Below are positions 24,201 through 33,170 of a stretch of 64,000 nucleotides of DNA, one piece after another. Made by a program: the position numbers and the translations under genes. Location: contig JAODUP010000012.1 in NCBI GenBank assembly GCA_025642065.1, positions 3,277,501 to 3,341,500 of the forward strand. The letters run 5' to 3'. Position 1 is the first letter of the stretch. Each line of letters starts with the position of its first letter. Under the pieces are notes generated by a model. That model had not been told where the DNA came from. It did no database searches and worked only from the letters and a program-made list of their open reading frames with translations. Source of the DNA: Paralvinella palmiformis (lineage: Eukaryota > Annelida > Polychaeta > Terebellida > Alvinellidae).

Positions 24201-27200
24201 AAAATGTCAACAATCAATCATACATTAAATAAATATGATGTGTTTTTTCGCACACATCTTGATTTATTGCCTTTAAATCTTGTATACTTTGTCCTGGAAA
24301 ATGGTAATTTTATTCTGAAAATGTCCTGGAAAATAATATTTCCTTGACTCTGGGAACCATGTAATAGCCATGGGATAATTGGTAGTTCCTCCTCTTAGTT
24401 CGAAACCAGTACAAGTTAATTATTTTGTGAGAGATATAATTTGGATTAGGCTAATTATATAGACTGTTATTTTTAAAATAACTACACTACATTAACACTA
24501 AAAGGCACAAAAATTATATATCAGAAAACCATATCCACCAACCAAAAATTTACATGACAAACATTTAGCAATAGAGTGGTAGGTGTGTCTAATTCTATCA
24601 AATATGCCCACTAAAAATGAGTTAGGTAGATAATATTATTTTCTGATTTTAGTTTTGCTTTGGAAAAGGGTTACATCTTATGGTGACCCGTCAGTGGTAT
24701 TCTGAAGCCAGATTTCACCAGTCAGTCAAGCTCATATTCAAAGATGGCGGATGAAACACATATTTTGGATTGATATTTTGACTAGAAATAAATGTATAAA
24801 CTATAATGTTTTATTCATTTCATTCATAAATCATTCCTGCTAAAGCCTGAGAATACAATTCCAAGTTCTAGGTTATTAACAGTTTTTACATGCAGTGCCA
24901 ATTTATGACTTCATCATATATATATATATACATGTAAATCTAGCCAGGTTGTGGGTAAGGGGTATTGTCTAATTCAGACATAAATTACAGAATATCAATT
25001 ATGTGATCGCAATAGCTCTTGTTTCTGAGGTTTTCATCAGTTTATTCTGAGTTTCTAAAAATATTGTTGAATGGGTTGTATAATTATATTATATAATTAT
25101 ATATAGAGTGTGGATCAACAAAACAAGAAACATGTAATTATTGTCCTTATTACACACATTTTACGAATCTGGCATTATCCATCTGATCCGTTACAGTTTT
25201 GCTTGAATCAGTTAAAAAAAATTATCAGGCTAGTAAATGTTTTGTTGTGCTAGTAATAAATTCTTTGTGCTGATCTTAGATTTGAATGGCCATGGGGCTG
25301 CTATGATGAATACATATTTGTGTGGCCCTGCATACATTGTATACTGAATGTTTGGTTCTGTGCCATAAATGTGTTACATTTAATCCATATAATGAAGTAA
25401 TATGCATGTTTACTGAATTGTTCATTTAAATATGTGTGTTACTTGAAAATCTAAGTTAGGTAATACACTTATTACCTGAAAATATCAGGTAACATACATA
25501 TTGCTGGATAATACAGATTAACTGTAACATATATACACAAGTGCATGTATATATGCATAGACACATATATATAAACATAGCTATTGTGTCATGTATGTAC
25601 TTTTTATTAGCAGTAATGAACTAATTAATAAGTGATAATAGTCAATCAATTAATTAATACTAAAAACGTTGAAATATAAAAATATATTCTTAACAAACTT
25701 TCTGTCTTACACTTAGTGTGATTTATGATGATTTATGATGACCTATATAATTTTATCGGTTATGTTAACATCTTGATTTATCTTTATCAGTTTATATGTC
25801 TGTTATTTGTATGTTTAGCTGATAACATGATTCTGTTACTCGTGTCTTTAATACCCCTTGTTATCATTTTTACAGATTGATAGAATAAAGGCATTAACAG
25901 TGCCACATTTTACTTTGGCTCCCGCAGAACAGTTCCTCAATTATCTGGCACAGCATGCTGATTACATGACTTTTTTGTTTGGTTTGAAATTAAAAGCGAT
26001 ATTTCAAGCTGAATTTCCTAAGTTGAGGGCTGCTTTTGAGGCAATCACTTTGTCCTGCAAAGATATTCTTCACCATCATGGCTTGAGGGACTTCCTGAGA
26101 CTTATGCTGGATACAGGAAATTTCTTAAATGCAGTGAGTGTTTATCTGAAATGATATGACTAATTCTCTCTCTATCTCTCTAGCTCTCTCTCTATCTCTC
26201 TCTCTCTGCATGTCTGTTGGTGGGTGAGATATTTATTATTTAATAATGTTTTGACTGTCTTTTTTACATAATGCACAGTGAAATGTCTTTATGAGATCTT
26301 CATCCAATATTTAAACAAAAACATTTTAGAATGACAGAATCGAGCCTGCTGCTGGTATTAAATTGAGTTCTTGGAAACAGCTTACAAAAGTCAGAGGTCA
26401 CAGACATGATGTCAATCTTCTCATGTTCCTTGTCAACCAAATAGAGAGCCAAAATCCAGATTTACTCAAGTTTGTTGATGAGTTTCCTCTTCTGGAAGAA
26501 GCATCTGGGTAAGAATTAGTATCATTTATACCTAGATTAAGAATTGACAAGAACAATGGTCATAAATTATTGTGATGATTCTTTCCTAATGATACTTAAA
26601 ATGCTCATACCAGAGTAAGACTAGCATCTGATATCTTTGTGCCTTTCTTATTTTTAGGCACTGCTTCGATGACCTCAGGAGAAATGTCTCTGATTTAAAC
26701 GTGCAAATGAAATATTTCTTATCTCAACTTAGCCGGTCTGATGTAAAAACTAGGGAACACTTTCAACAATTTGTTGAGGTATGTTATGAACTGCTAGAAT
26801 GTGGTTTATTTGGGATAGGTTTAGGTTATGTTTGGGACGGTGCAGCTGTAGTAAATGCTTTCTTATTCAAGAATTTTGTTTGACATGTATTTGGATTAAA
26901 GAAGGAAGTTAATGAACTAAGTAACAACTAAATAATAATTAATTAGCTGGTGTTAAACACACACATATTTGCAAGCTTTATTTACATTAAATTGAACTAA
27001 AATAAAGCTATATCAAACGTCACTGATATTTTTGCTTGAATTAATCAAAATCCTGATTTGTTTAGTTATCTTTATTCGTGGAACTTTGCAGATTGTTATT
27101 ATCATTGTCACCAGCTGCAGGATATTCAAGACAATGGTTCTTAAGCATGTTACTACGCTAATATCCTATTTCAATATACCACCTTCATATTCTACCCTGC

Positions 27201-27696
27201 AGGAAGTTAAAAAGAACCTAGCCAGTCTACATTGCAACATTGCTCATCTAAAAGGCTTATTTGGCCAGATGGCTATGTATTTCTGCGAGGATGAAACGAC
27301 CTTCAGCCTTCAGGCTTGTCTTAAACATCTGTTGGGATTCATAAAGTCGATACAAGCTTCCAGCAAGGTGTGTAATTAAGTGACACTGGATTGACGTCAA
27401 AGTCACTGATATTTTACTATCACTTCACGATTATATTTTGGTCATTATTTATATTTAAGTCTTAGTTTAAAGACTGATTATAAAGAAAATCATTAATGTT
27501 ACAGCTTTATGGCTTAAAGTACTGAGTACTCTGAGACCTCGGCTACATAAATATGTTTTGTGTGACGTTTCCTAAATTTATTTCACCATAAATAGTGTGA
27601 TGTGATGAAGAGCTATGCTTGTTACCTATTTACTGACATATGGTTATATACGTAATATAGCATGTGTGTATGTGTATACATCTATGTGTATGTATG

Positions 27697-27755
<59 letters not shown>

Positions 27756-27773
27756 ATGTATATGTGTGTATAT

Positions 27774-27825
<52 letters not shown>

Positions 27826-28060
27826 TTAATTAATTAATTAACCTTGCCATGAGTGAATTGTCAAAGGACACAGTACAATTATTTGACTTTTAAGAATTCA
27901 GCCAAGAATTTTTTTAACTGCAATTACCCTATGCATTTAAAAAAAGTATTTGAAATATCAAATACTTTAGGAAAGTATTTAAATACAAGTACAGATACTT
28001 TCAGTTCCTAAATGTCAAATACAAACACCGTTAAAAAGTATTTAAATACTCTTGAGATAC

Positions 28061-28101
<41 letters not shown>

Positions 28102-29574
28102 TAACTATTTTGATCATCTTACAGGATAATCATCTCTTACATCAGCAGAGAGAAGCAGCAGAGCAACGGAAGGAAGAGCTGAAGAAGCAGTTACAGCTTG
28201 CTAATATAATGCAGTATTTTGGCAAGAAAGCAGGTGTGTGTTTTTCCAAGCATTGTTTTAAATGTACTGATGACTTCAATTGTTATTGGTCTATCTGCCT
28301 TTCAGCATTCTTTTACTACAGTCTTGTGAGTAGCTAACTATACCAAACCTCTTGATTTAGGAATAAATTTAATCAGTTATGAAATATTCTTATTCAAGCT
28401 TTGATCACTTTATGCACAAGGCTAGCCAGTTGACTTCATAAAACTAGTGTTAAACATATGAGTAGAACCCAGGGTACAGTTCGGGATGGAAAGAAAACTG
28501 GGAATTACCATTCCAAATGAGCTGGTTATCAAGCCCAGCTTCATCTAGTGTTCTCTTATTAAAACAGTATCAATAAGTAATAATCATAATAAGACCATTT
28601 ATATAGCACCATATATCAGGTGCAGTACATTTCCTGGGCACTTTGCAAAGATAGAAAAGATATTAAAATGTATAAAAGACTAGATGAGTAATAGATTTGC
28701 ATAGAGCAGCTGAGATAAGCTCAAACTGCCATATGCTTTCGGAAATAAGTGTGTCTTTAGTCTGGACTTGAACAGAGACAGTTGGTTCACATTCCCGATG
28801 TCCGCTGACAGTTGGTTCCAAAGAGTATCGGCCTGAAAGCTAAAAGTTCTGTCACCGGCTGATCTGAGGCAAGACTATATTTGATGTATTGTCAGGTATT
28901 GAGATGCTATGCTGTCAGTGGCACAGAAAATCAGTAGCAGTTCCTTAAACTGGATATGGTACTCTACTGGCAGCCACTGTAGAGATTTCAAGATGGGTGT
29001 GACATTCAAACTGAGGGCTTCAATAAATCTTATTTTCTCGATTCGGTCTTCCAGGTCAGACTTGAACCAATTTAGTGCTGTTCCACCTATCGTAAAATGA
29101 TCGGCCATCCGTTTTATCAGAATAGGTGGTTGATGGTATCAAAGGCAGCTGATAAATCTAAGAGCACAAGGAAGGTATCGTTCTTCTGGTCTATTGCACA
29201 TGAAGCCAAGCAGATTCCCTGCTGTGAGCAGCCTTATATGCAGAATCCAGTGGCTCATTCATCTAATGTACCATCACGTGTGCAGTTATATGAGCAACAA
29301 CTACTTTCTCGATGAATTTGGACAAAAATGGAAAGTTAGATATGGGACAATAGTTTTAGAGTACCTCAAGCAGTCAATGATTGCTGTCAATTTGTTTTAT
29401 ATTATATGTGAATATTAACGTTTGAGTTACCATTCTATTTTCTGTACACCCATGACTACGTACATGCAAGCATATGCACAGTTGTGTATTGTAATAGCTT
29501 ATTGGTTAGGCGATGTCCTAGGAACTGTCATGCTCTCACTAAAACAGCCAAGCTGATTTCAGAATATCGATCAT

Positions 29575-29625
<51 letters not shown>

Positions 29626-32600
29626 CTACTAAGGTCTGCAAAAAGATCAAAAGCTGTTTGTCACAACCTTTGATTTCCATTCGTAATTACTTTGATGTTA
29701 TAATTAATAACCAATTAAACTTGTCTCAATTGTGAGCAGTGATTTCTATTGTTTCCCTATTCAATTAAATATGACACACATATAGCTTCTGAGTGGAGAC
29801 GTTTCGCAAGTTTTTACTGTAGTTTAACTATCTTCACATCTTGTATAATGATCCTTTTTGATAATTTGGTAATTGAGGGTGATAAAAGATAATAACGAAG
29901 ACCGTAGAAATAACTGAAATAATTTTGATGTGGAACTGACCTGTCACCATCTTGGATTAGACCATGTGGTAGCCTAATCCGTTTCTGTACGGTGTTTGAT
30001 AATGTTTAAAAAAGAATAAAAATCTATTTTATTTCACGGCAGCGGGTTTCAGTGGAGATAAAAAAAATAATTATTTGACAGACATATATTTTATTGCTGT
30101 TAAGCAATAAAATATATGTCTGTCAAATAATTTGACACATTTAGTTATGGTGTATAAAGCACACCGACAGAAAACAATGAAAAAAGGTGCACATCATACG
30201 CAGAAGATTACAGGATATATATATATATAATAAACACGCATCATCCTATTGGCCCTGGTGCCTCCGTGGTCTAACGGTAGCATGCTGGACCACAGATCAC
30301 TACTACCCGTGTTCGAATCCCGGCGTGGGCATATCTGAAGGTTGTTTCGTCTTTCACTTCGTCTCATTACCTTTGGAGGTCGCTCGGCCCATTTAGCCTA
30401 ATTTGTGCACAAAAGTGGCAGTAAAACATCAATCATCATCATCCTATTGGCCCTAATCTAACGATTTGTGGATGGTGAAAACCAGTATGTTGTGACCTCT
30501 CTGAGAACTCAATCAGATTTGTTACTATATTGAGCTATACAGCAATCCTGTCAGACTCACAACTAGGAATGCTACAGAATTCGCTCATCTTATCCTCCGG
30601 TTACTGGAGAGGCACAGGTACTGACAGCACCGGTTGAACGAATGGGCTAACGACTAGAAATGCTACATTTTTAGTGGATACGGTAATTCCAACTCTTGAG
30701 TACCACTAGAAGGAATGACCACCTTCTGTAAATGACCACTTTTTCATGCATGGATCACCCATCTCATGCAGACAACAACCTCTCAGTCATAGCAAAAGGC
30801 CAATTTTCTGATCTGTCTGAGCGACAACAAGCGATTAGACAATTCACACTGGGATTATCTGCAAATTAAAGACACACTAACGCTGTCACCTACTCCACCA
30901 TATCCTGTACTACACGAGTGAAGTGGCTAATGCAAGCGAGCTTACTGAGGTGAATGTTTTAGATGCCATCCTGTGGGAGCAGAGCCCATTCTGGAGACAA
31001 AATCAAGAAGTGCTTCACATGTAGTGGATTTGGTGATGGACGAGCTTAACATGTCATTGACATTCCTCCACCAGATCAAGACACTGGTCAGCTGATGGAT
31101 GGCCCTCAATGGGCTGATTATGTTGACCACGATAGCAATACAGACACCATGTACTACTTAGTGATACCACTTAGGACCTATTGCTCAAAGCTTGTGTTCA
31201 ACATAAATGATGATGATGAACAACTGCCACCACCAGCTCTAGCACCCAGGATGTCGGAGACATTTCTCAGTTGTTGGATGATGTGGTCAAGTGTGTATGG
31301 CCTAAATTTTGTTACCTCAAAAATGGCTGATGTGCCTGCATTATAAAACCATCTTACTCTGGCAGAAGGGGCATTCTTATAAGGCAGGAACTACTGTATA
31401 AAATTCTGAAATGTATCTATTTATTACAAAGCATTTTTAGTATTCATATTTGGTTTGATTGTTCATAAGTTAAGTAAGGTTTTTATGAAGGTGGCCTTGT
31501 TTTGTGGTGGATGCTTACAACAATAGCTTAATAACTGCTGTTTATTTCCAGATCTCTGCTCTTCATTTGTTCAGTCTCAGAATGATCCCCTCGTCGATCA
31601 CCTGCTTGACGAGATTCACCGTGGTAACATATTTTATCATCAGGACAGCCTCCCACAGACTCCAGACTCCAAAGATAGACTCTCAGTGAGCATAATACCA
31701 CGGATCATCTCAACTCCTATAGGTAGCCTCGATGATGATCTGGAATCATCATCCTTCATCTTCCAACCATTAGACCAGGATGGCCAGCAAACATTTACAG
31801 ACTTTAGTTATCAGTTTCTGAGGAAACAGTGTGCTGTGTCCAAGAAGGATGACTCCTTGGAGCTGATGATAAAAGGTATTTTGCACTTTATTAAATAAAA
31901 CACCTGTATTATGATACCTCTTGGCAACAGTTAATAGTGTGTTTTATGAAGGATTGGCCTTAGAAGAAGGATATTCTGATTTATGGTTACTTTTTAATAT
32001 TCATAATGGTTATAAGATTTTATGTAATAAAAAACGTGATGTGACAAGTAGATGAACATTGGTCCAGTATAAAACCACCATTTATTTGCATACATATAAC
32101 AGTAGCAGTAGTTGTAGTTGTAATAGTGGTAGAGGTATTAGTACTCAAAATCTTAGACAATCTAACACCACTGAGGCTGGCCTCTAATTTGTTTACTGTA
32201 GCCTGCAAGTAGTGTTTCAAAAGTTTGGAAGGAATCGTAATTTGTTTCAGGAGTAGCTCCACATGCAGATTGTGAGACACTGGAAGATACCTTGGTATCT
32301 AATCACCAGGCAGGCAGTCTGGCCGCCAGATGTCTTCAAGAGAAGCTCATCGCAGAGAAGAACCAGAAGGAACTCGAGATAACCATCTATCCTAAGTTAA
32401 TGTCACCACTTGCACAGAAGAAACGAGGCCATGTCAGGTGCAACTCTGACCTGAGCAAGTCACGAATAGTGCAGGAGAACTGGAAAGCATATGAAAAGCA
32501 AAAGAATCTCGTTGCTGATGACCTGGAGAGCAGCAACACCGTATCAGCAATGGGTCTTGAGACTAAGATTGTCAAGTTTGCTGACAATCCAAGGGTGAAT

Positions 32601-33132
32601 CAAAAGAAGGTATTAATTTTCATTTAGATTTACTTCTGTGAACAAGTGATTTCTGTCTATAGTTACTTTTCATTTGACAATTTGAATAATAAGTTCATTT
32701 GATAGTTTGATCTTTATTCTAGTTATACTAGATATAATGCAAAGCTATTATCATAAAATGAGTTTTTAAAAAACCAGTTATGGTGGGAATTGATCATTCG
32801 GACAATGTTTGAGTGATTTTTCAAAAGTAATATGCCATGTGTGAAGCTATATTTTATAAGCTGTTAAATGGTTTATTTCTTTTTCCTCTTAGGTATTTTT
32901 ATGTGAACCAGAAAAACCTGTCAAGGAAAAAAAGAAGAAGCTGGGATTTTTCCAGCGAATCTCTCAAGCTGTACTTCGTCAAAGGAATGTGAATATTGAA
33001 CAAGGTCAGGGAAATCAAGTGGAAGCATTTCCGCGTGAATTTACAAGGGGTAGCAAGCGCTGGTCTGGAAAAGGGCGCAGGAGTCGGAAATCCTTAGACA
33101 AAGAAAACGTATTTCGTGAGAATTTGGTTTAA
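8373..33132 (+). CDS. INF2: Inverted-formin-2-like diaphanous-type formin (18 coding exons, FH1-less)
   Basis: Formins nucleate and elongate unbranched actin filaments; INF2 types can also sever them. Coding exons, set by splice sites and phase: 8373-8398, 13407-13777, 15972-16087, 16173-16332, 16588-16661, 17332-17433, 17544-17620, 17782-18239, 19119-19252, 19601-19765, 25876-26133, 26330-26508, 26658-26778, 27203-27367, 28125-28233, 31552-31875, 32251-32609, 32893-33132. They total 3438 nt, 1145 aa plus TAA. Order: GBD/DID about residues 35-300 ([15 protein letters not shown] and [19 protein letters not shown] are INF2-like), linker 309-445, FH2 about 446-835 (W452, GNFLN 642-646), WH2/DAD-like [12 protein letters not shown] 852-863, basic tail. 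No polyproline FH1 is present. All introns are GT-AG except intron 10 (GC-AG). Exon 1 is less certain; without it the start would be ATG 13411 (1135 aa). The INF2 assignment rests on the DID and the DAD; the rest of the FH2 is divergent. Confidence 0.9.
8399..13406 (+). other. Formin intron 1, about 5 kb
   Basis: It contains (GTA)n/(AT)n/(GT)n microsatellites at 8575-8810, a TTAA-flanked element at 11333-12015 and otherwise unique AT-rich sequence. Exon-like pieces at 9373-9449 and near 10250-10268 have plausible splice sites but the wrong phase for exon 2, so I do not include them. Confidence 0.5.
11333..12015. mobile_element. TTAA-flanked MITE-like element, copy 1
   Basis: The left end reads TAAGGGAACAGTT and the right end AACTGTCCCTTTAA, so the ends are inverted around AGGGA-CAGTT with TTAA at the right border. 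Internal segments (ATAATCCTGATTATTGGAGG, CTTCAAAATGGCAGG and the last 120 bp) match the element at 19892-20434. No transposase frame is present. Confidence 0.6.
14199..14269 (-). mobile_element. Fragment of the GTATATACT-TIR element
   Basis: The - strand of this 71-bp piece matches 21755-21825 of the larger element, sharing GGCAGATAAGT and GCATATGCCTGAGGAAAGAAT-like stretches. Only this subterminal part is kept, inside formin intron 2. Confidence 0.6.
15546..15845. mobile_element. 300-bp MITE with 49-bp terminal inverted repeats
   Basis: 15546-15594 and the reverse complement of 15797-15845 are 49 nt each with three mismatches by eye. The ends are TGCAACATATT...AATATGTTGCA. The 200-bp interior is AT-rich and non-coding. 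It lies in formin intron 2, just upstream of the exon at 15972. The target site duplication is not clear. Confidence 0.8.
16383..16520. repeat. T/G homopolymer run and LINE-tail-like GCGCC segment
   Basis: A T-run and G-run at 16379-16397 are followed by AAAGCGCCTTAGAGCAGC and GCATTATATAAATGTC, a layout seen at the 3' ends of LINE copies at 28.6 and 55.15 kb. A similar GGCGCTTTATAAATATGC lies near 17026. This is probably retrotransposon tail debris. Confidence 0.35.
17782..18239 (+). other. INF2: Formin exon 8: DID-FH2 linker without FH1
   Basis: This exon encodes residues 309-461. The first third ([19 protein letters not shown]) still resembles the end of the FH3/DID region. The middle is polar and charged, then [20 protein letters not shown], then the start of FH2 at [10 protein letters not shown]. 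Formins normally carry tens of prolines here to bind profilin-actin; only isolated prolines are seen. Confidence 0.85.
19407..19455. repeat. (AT)n microsatellite in formin intron 9
   Basis: Pure TA dinucleotide run between exons 9 and 10. Confidence 0.95.
19892..20434. mobile_element. TTAA-flanked MITE-like element, copy 2
   Basis: TTAA at 19892-19895 is followed by AGGGACC, and the right end is TATCCCT followed by TTAA at 20431-20434, giving perfect TTAA target duplications and an AGGGA inverted end. Internal sequence matches the copy at 11333-12015. It has no coding frame. The ends do not show the CCYT start typical of piggyBac, so I leave the superfamily open. Confidence 0.7.
20483..21456. 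repeat. Large dispersed repeat, copy A (inverted partner at 60.6-62.2 kb)
   Basis: Its reverse complement matches 60600-62186. The core, from the GTGTATGTGGATTTT segment near 20610 through the two (TA)n tracts to TGTGTGTTCAATAAATATT near 21412, is nearly base-for-base identical apart from microsatellite length. Weaker matches reach GGAATCAGATAAT near 20516 and GCGCACGAATAATATAATC near 21432. It includes (AT)n at 20540-20590 and 21187-21242. No protein-coding frame is seen; it is probably a non-autonomous mobile element. Confidence 0.85.
21738..22890. mobile_element. TIR element with nested SINE, about 1.15 kb
   Basis: The left end GGTATATACTTGCGTATAAG and the reverse complement of the right end CGTATATACTCGTGTATAG form an imperfect 25-bp terminal inverted repeat, with GACCC(G)-GATAAGTCG subterminal motifs at both sides. 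Inside, GATGTTATAACGAATATAAA-like sequence occurs twice (about 22019 and 22152), each time after CA- and GA-rich microsatellites. A family B SINE sits at 22199-22523. Confidence 0.65.
22199..22523 (+). mobile_element. SINE family B copy, tRNA-headed, about 325 bp
   Basis: The head resembles a tRNA: GTGGCCTAGCCGTTAAGC (A-box region) and GGTTCGAACC (B-box) about 40 bp later. The body (GAGATTAATTTCTCGGCTCA, TTAAATGGCGCTGCCGTCTC, ACAGCCTGGGGATTCTCC) is shared with the reverse copy at 37190-37550. It ends in a CAACAAAGCCAAACCAAAC A-rich tail. Confidence 0.8.
28066..28100. repeat. (AT)n microsatellite next to a GTATTTAAATAC-rich segment
   Basis: Just upstream (27935-28060) AGTATTTAAATAC and GTATTTGAAATAC-like palindromes recur several times, a pattern resembling subterminal repeats of some DNA transposons. 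Further (AT)/(GT) tracts lie at 27701-27820. All are in formin intron 14, immediately before exon 15. Confidence 0.7.
28580..29310 (-). pseudogene. Decayed LINE (CR1/L2-like) reverse transcriptase fragment
   Basis: Read on the - strand, 29190-29130 gives [13 protein letters not shown] (RT palm motif), 29108-28875 gives [18 protein letters not shown] and [20 protein letters not shown], typical LINE pol blocks. Below 28860 comes a non-coding tail that includes GGCACTTTGCAAAG and TTTATATAGCACC, a recurrent 3'-end signature. Large parts between motifs are missing, so it is a deleted remnant in formin intron 15. Confidence 0.85.
29580..29621. repeat. (AT)n microsatellite
   Basis: Pure AT run in formin intron 15. 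Confidence 0.95.
30071..30130. repeat. Perfect 28-bp inverted repeat with 4-nt loop
   Basis: 30071-30098 and 30103-30130 are exact reverse complements over 28 nt, separated by GTTA. The arms begin TTATTTGACAGACATATATT. A transcript through formin intron 15 could form an unbroken 28-bp stem with a very short loop. Confidence 0.95.
30239..30454 (+). mobile_element. SINE family A copy with perfect 18-bp target-site duplication
   Basis: CATCATCCTATTGGCCCT occurs at 30239-30256 and again at 30437-30454. Between them is a 180-bp element: tRNA-like head (GTGGTCTAACGGTAGCATGC A-box, GTGTTCGAATCCC B-box), a conserved body (GAAGGTTGTTTCGTC, GGAGGTCGCTCGGCCCATTT, TGTGCACAAAAGTGGC) and a short ATC tail. 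It is the best-preserved copy of the family in the window. Confidence 0.92.
31552..31875 (+). other. INF2: Formin exon 16 with WH2/DAD-like motif
   Basis: Near the start, residues 852-863 read [12 protein letters not shown], aligning with the LLADIRKG core of the INF2 WH2/DAD. That motif binds monomeric actin and the DID in INF2. The basic LRKT-type extension that follows in vertebrates is not present. The rest is acidic and serine-rich ([11 protein letters not shown]), probably disordered. Confidence 0.75.
32251..33132 (+). other. INF2: Formin exons 17-18: C-terminal tail and stop
   Basis: Exons 32251-32609 and 32893-33132 encode a polar tail with [36 protein letters not shown] and finally a strongly basic stretch [20 protein letters not shown] followed by [20 protein letters not shown]. 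The stop is TAA at 33130-33132. The basic end could contact membrane or actin, but I recognise no named domain. Confidence 0.85.
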
Positions 33133-33164
33133 TGTCAAACTGTGGAAAACTATGCATAGATGAT

Positions 33165-33170
33165 AATAAA
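33165..33170 (+). terminator. Proximal polyadenylation signal of the formin
   Basis: AATAAA 33 nt after the stop codon, followed by a GT-rich stretch (TGATGTGTGTTTGCTGG) suitable as a downstream element. Confidence 0.5.

Larger units (their letters stand above)
19766..25875 (+). other. Formin intron 10, GC-AG, about 6.1 kb
   Basis: The donor is CAG|GCAAGT at 19766 and the acceptor TTTTTACAG at 25875. Exon 10 ends and exon 11 starts in phase 0, and the join keeps FH2 spacing aligned with INF2. No GT donor nearby preserves both frame and FH2 sequence. The intron is filled with mobile elements between 19.9 and 22.9 kb; 23.3-25.8 kb shows nothing recognisable beyond AT-rich sequence. Confidence 0.8.
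19119..28233 (+). other. INF2: FH2-encoding exons 9-15 of the formin
   Basis: Exons 19119-19252, 19601-19765, 25876-26133, 26330-26508, 26658-26778, 27203-27367 and 28125-28233 encode the FH2 body. LEEEFEEIQ, then [18 protein letters not shown] (the usual LD-QNI-IFL block), LTLAP-like [51 protein letters not shown], and a final coiled-coil [19 protein letters not shown]. Domain length and order are complete. Two positions important for actin binding in other formins look substituted (Ile to Leu in the LRLNLLL block, Lys to Arg in TKVRGH); this alignment was done by eye. Confidence 0.85.

Noticed and set aside
30071..30130. Canonical miRNA precursor
   Set aside because: The stem is perfect and the loop only 4 nt, unlike Drosha/Dicer substrates with bulges and larger loops.
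30257..30330. Genuine tRNA gene
   Set aside because: Pol III boxes are present, but the sequence continues into a repeated body with target-site duplications, so it is a SINE head.
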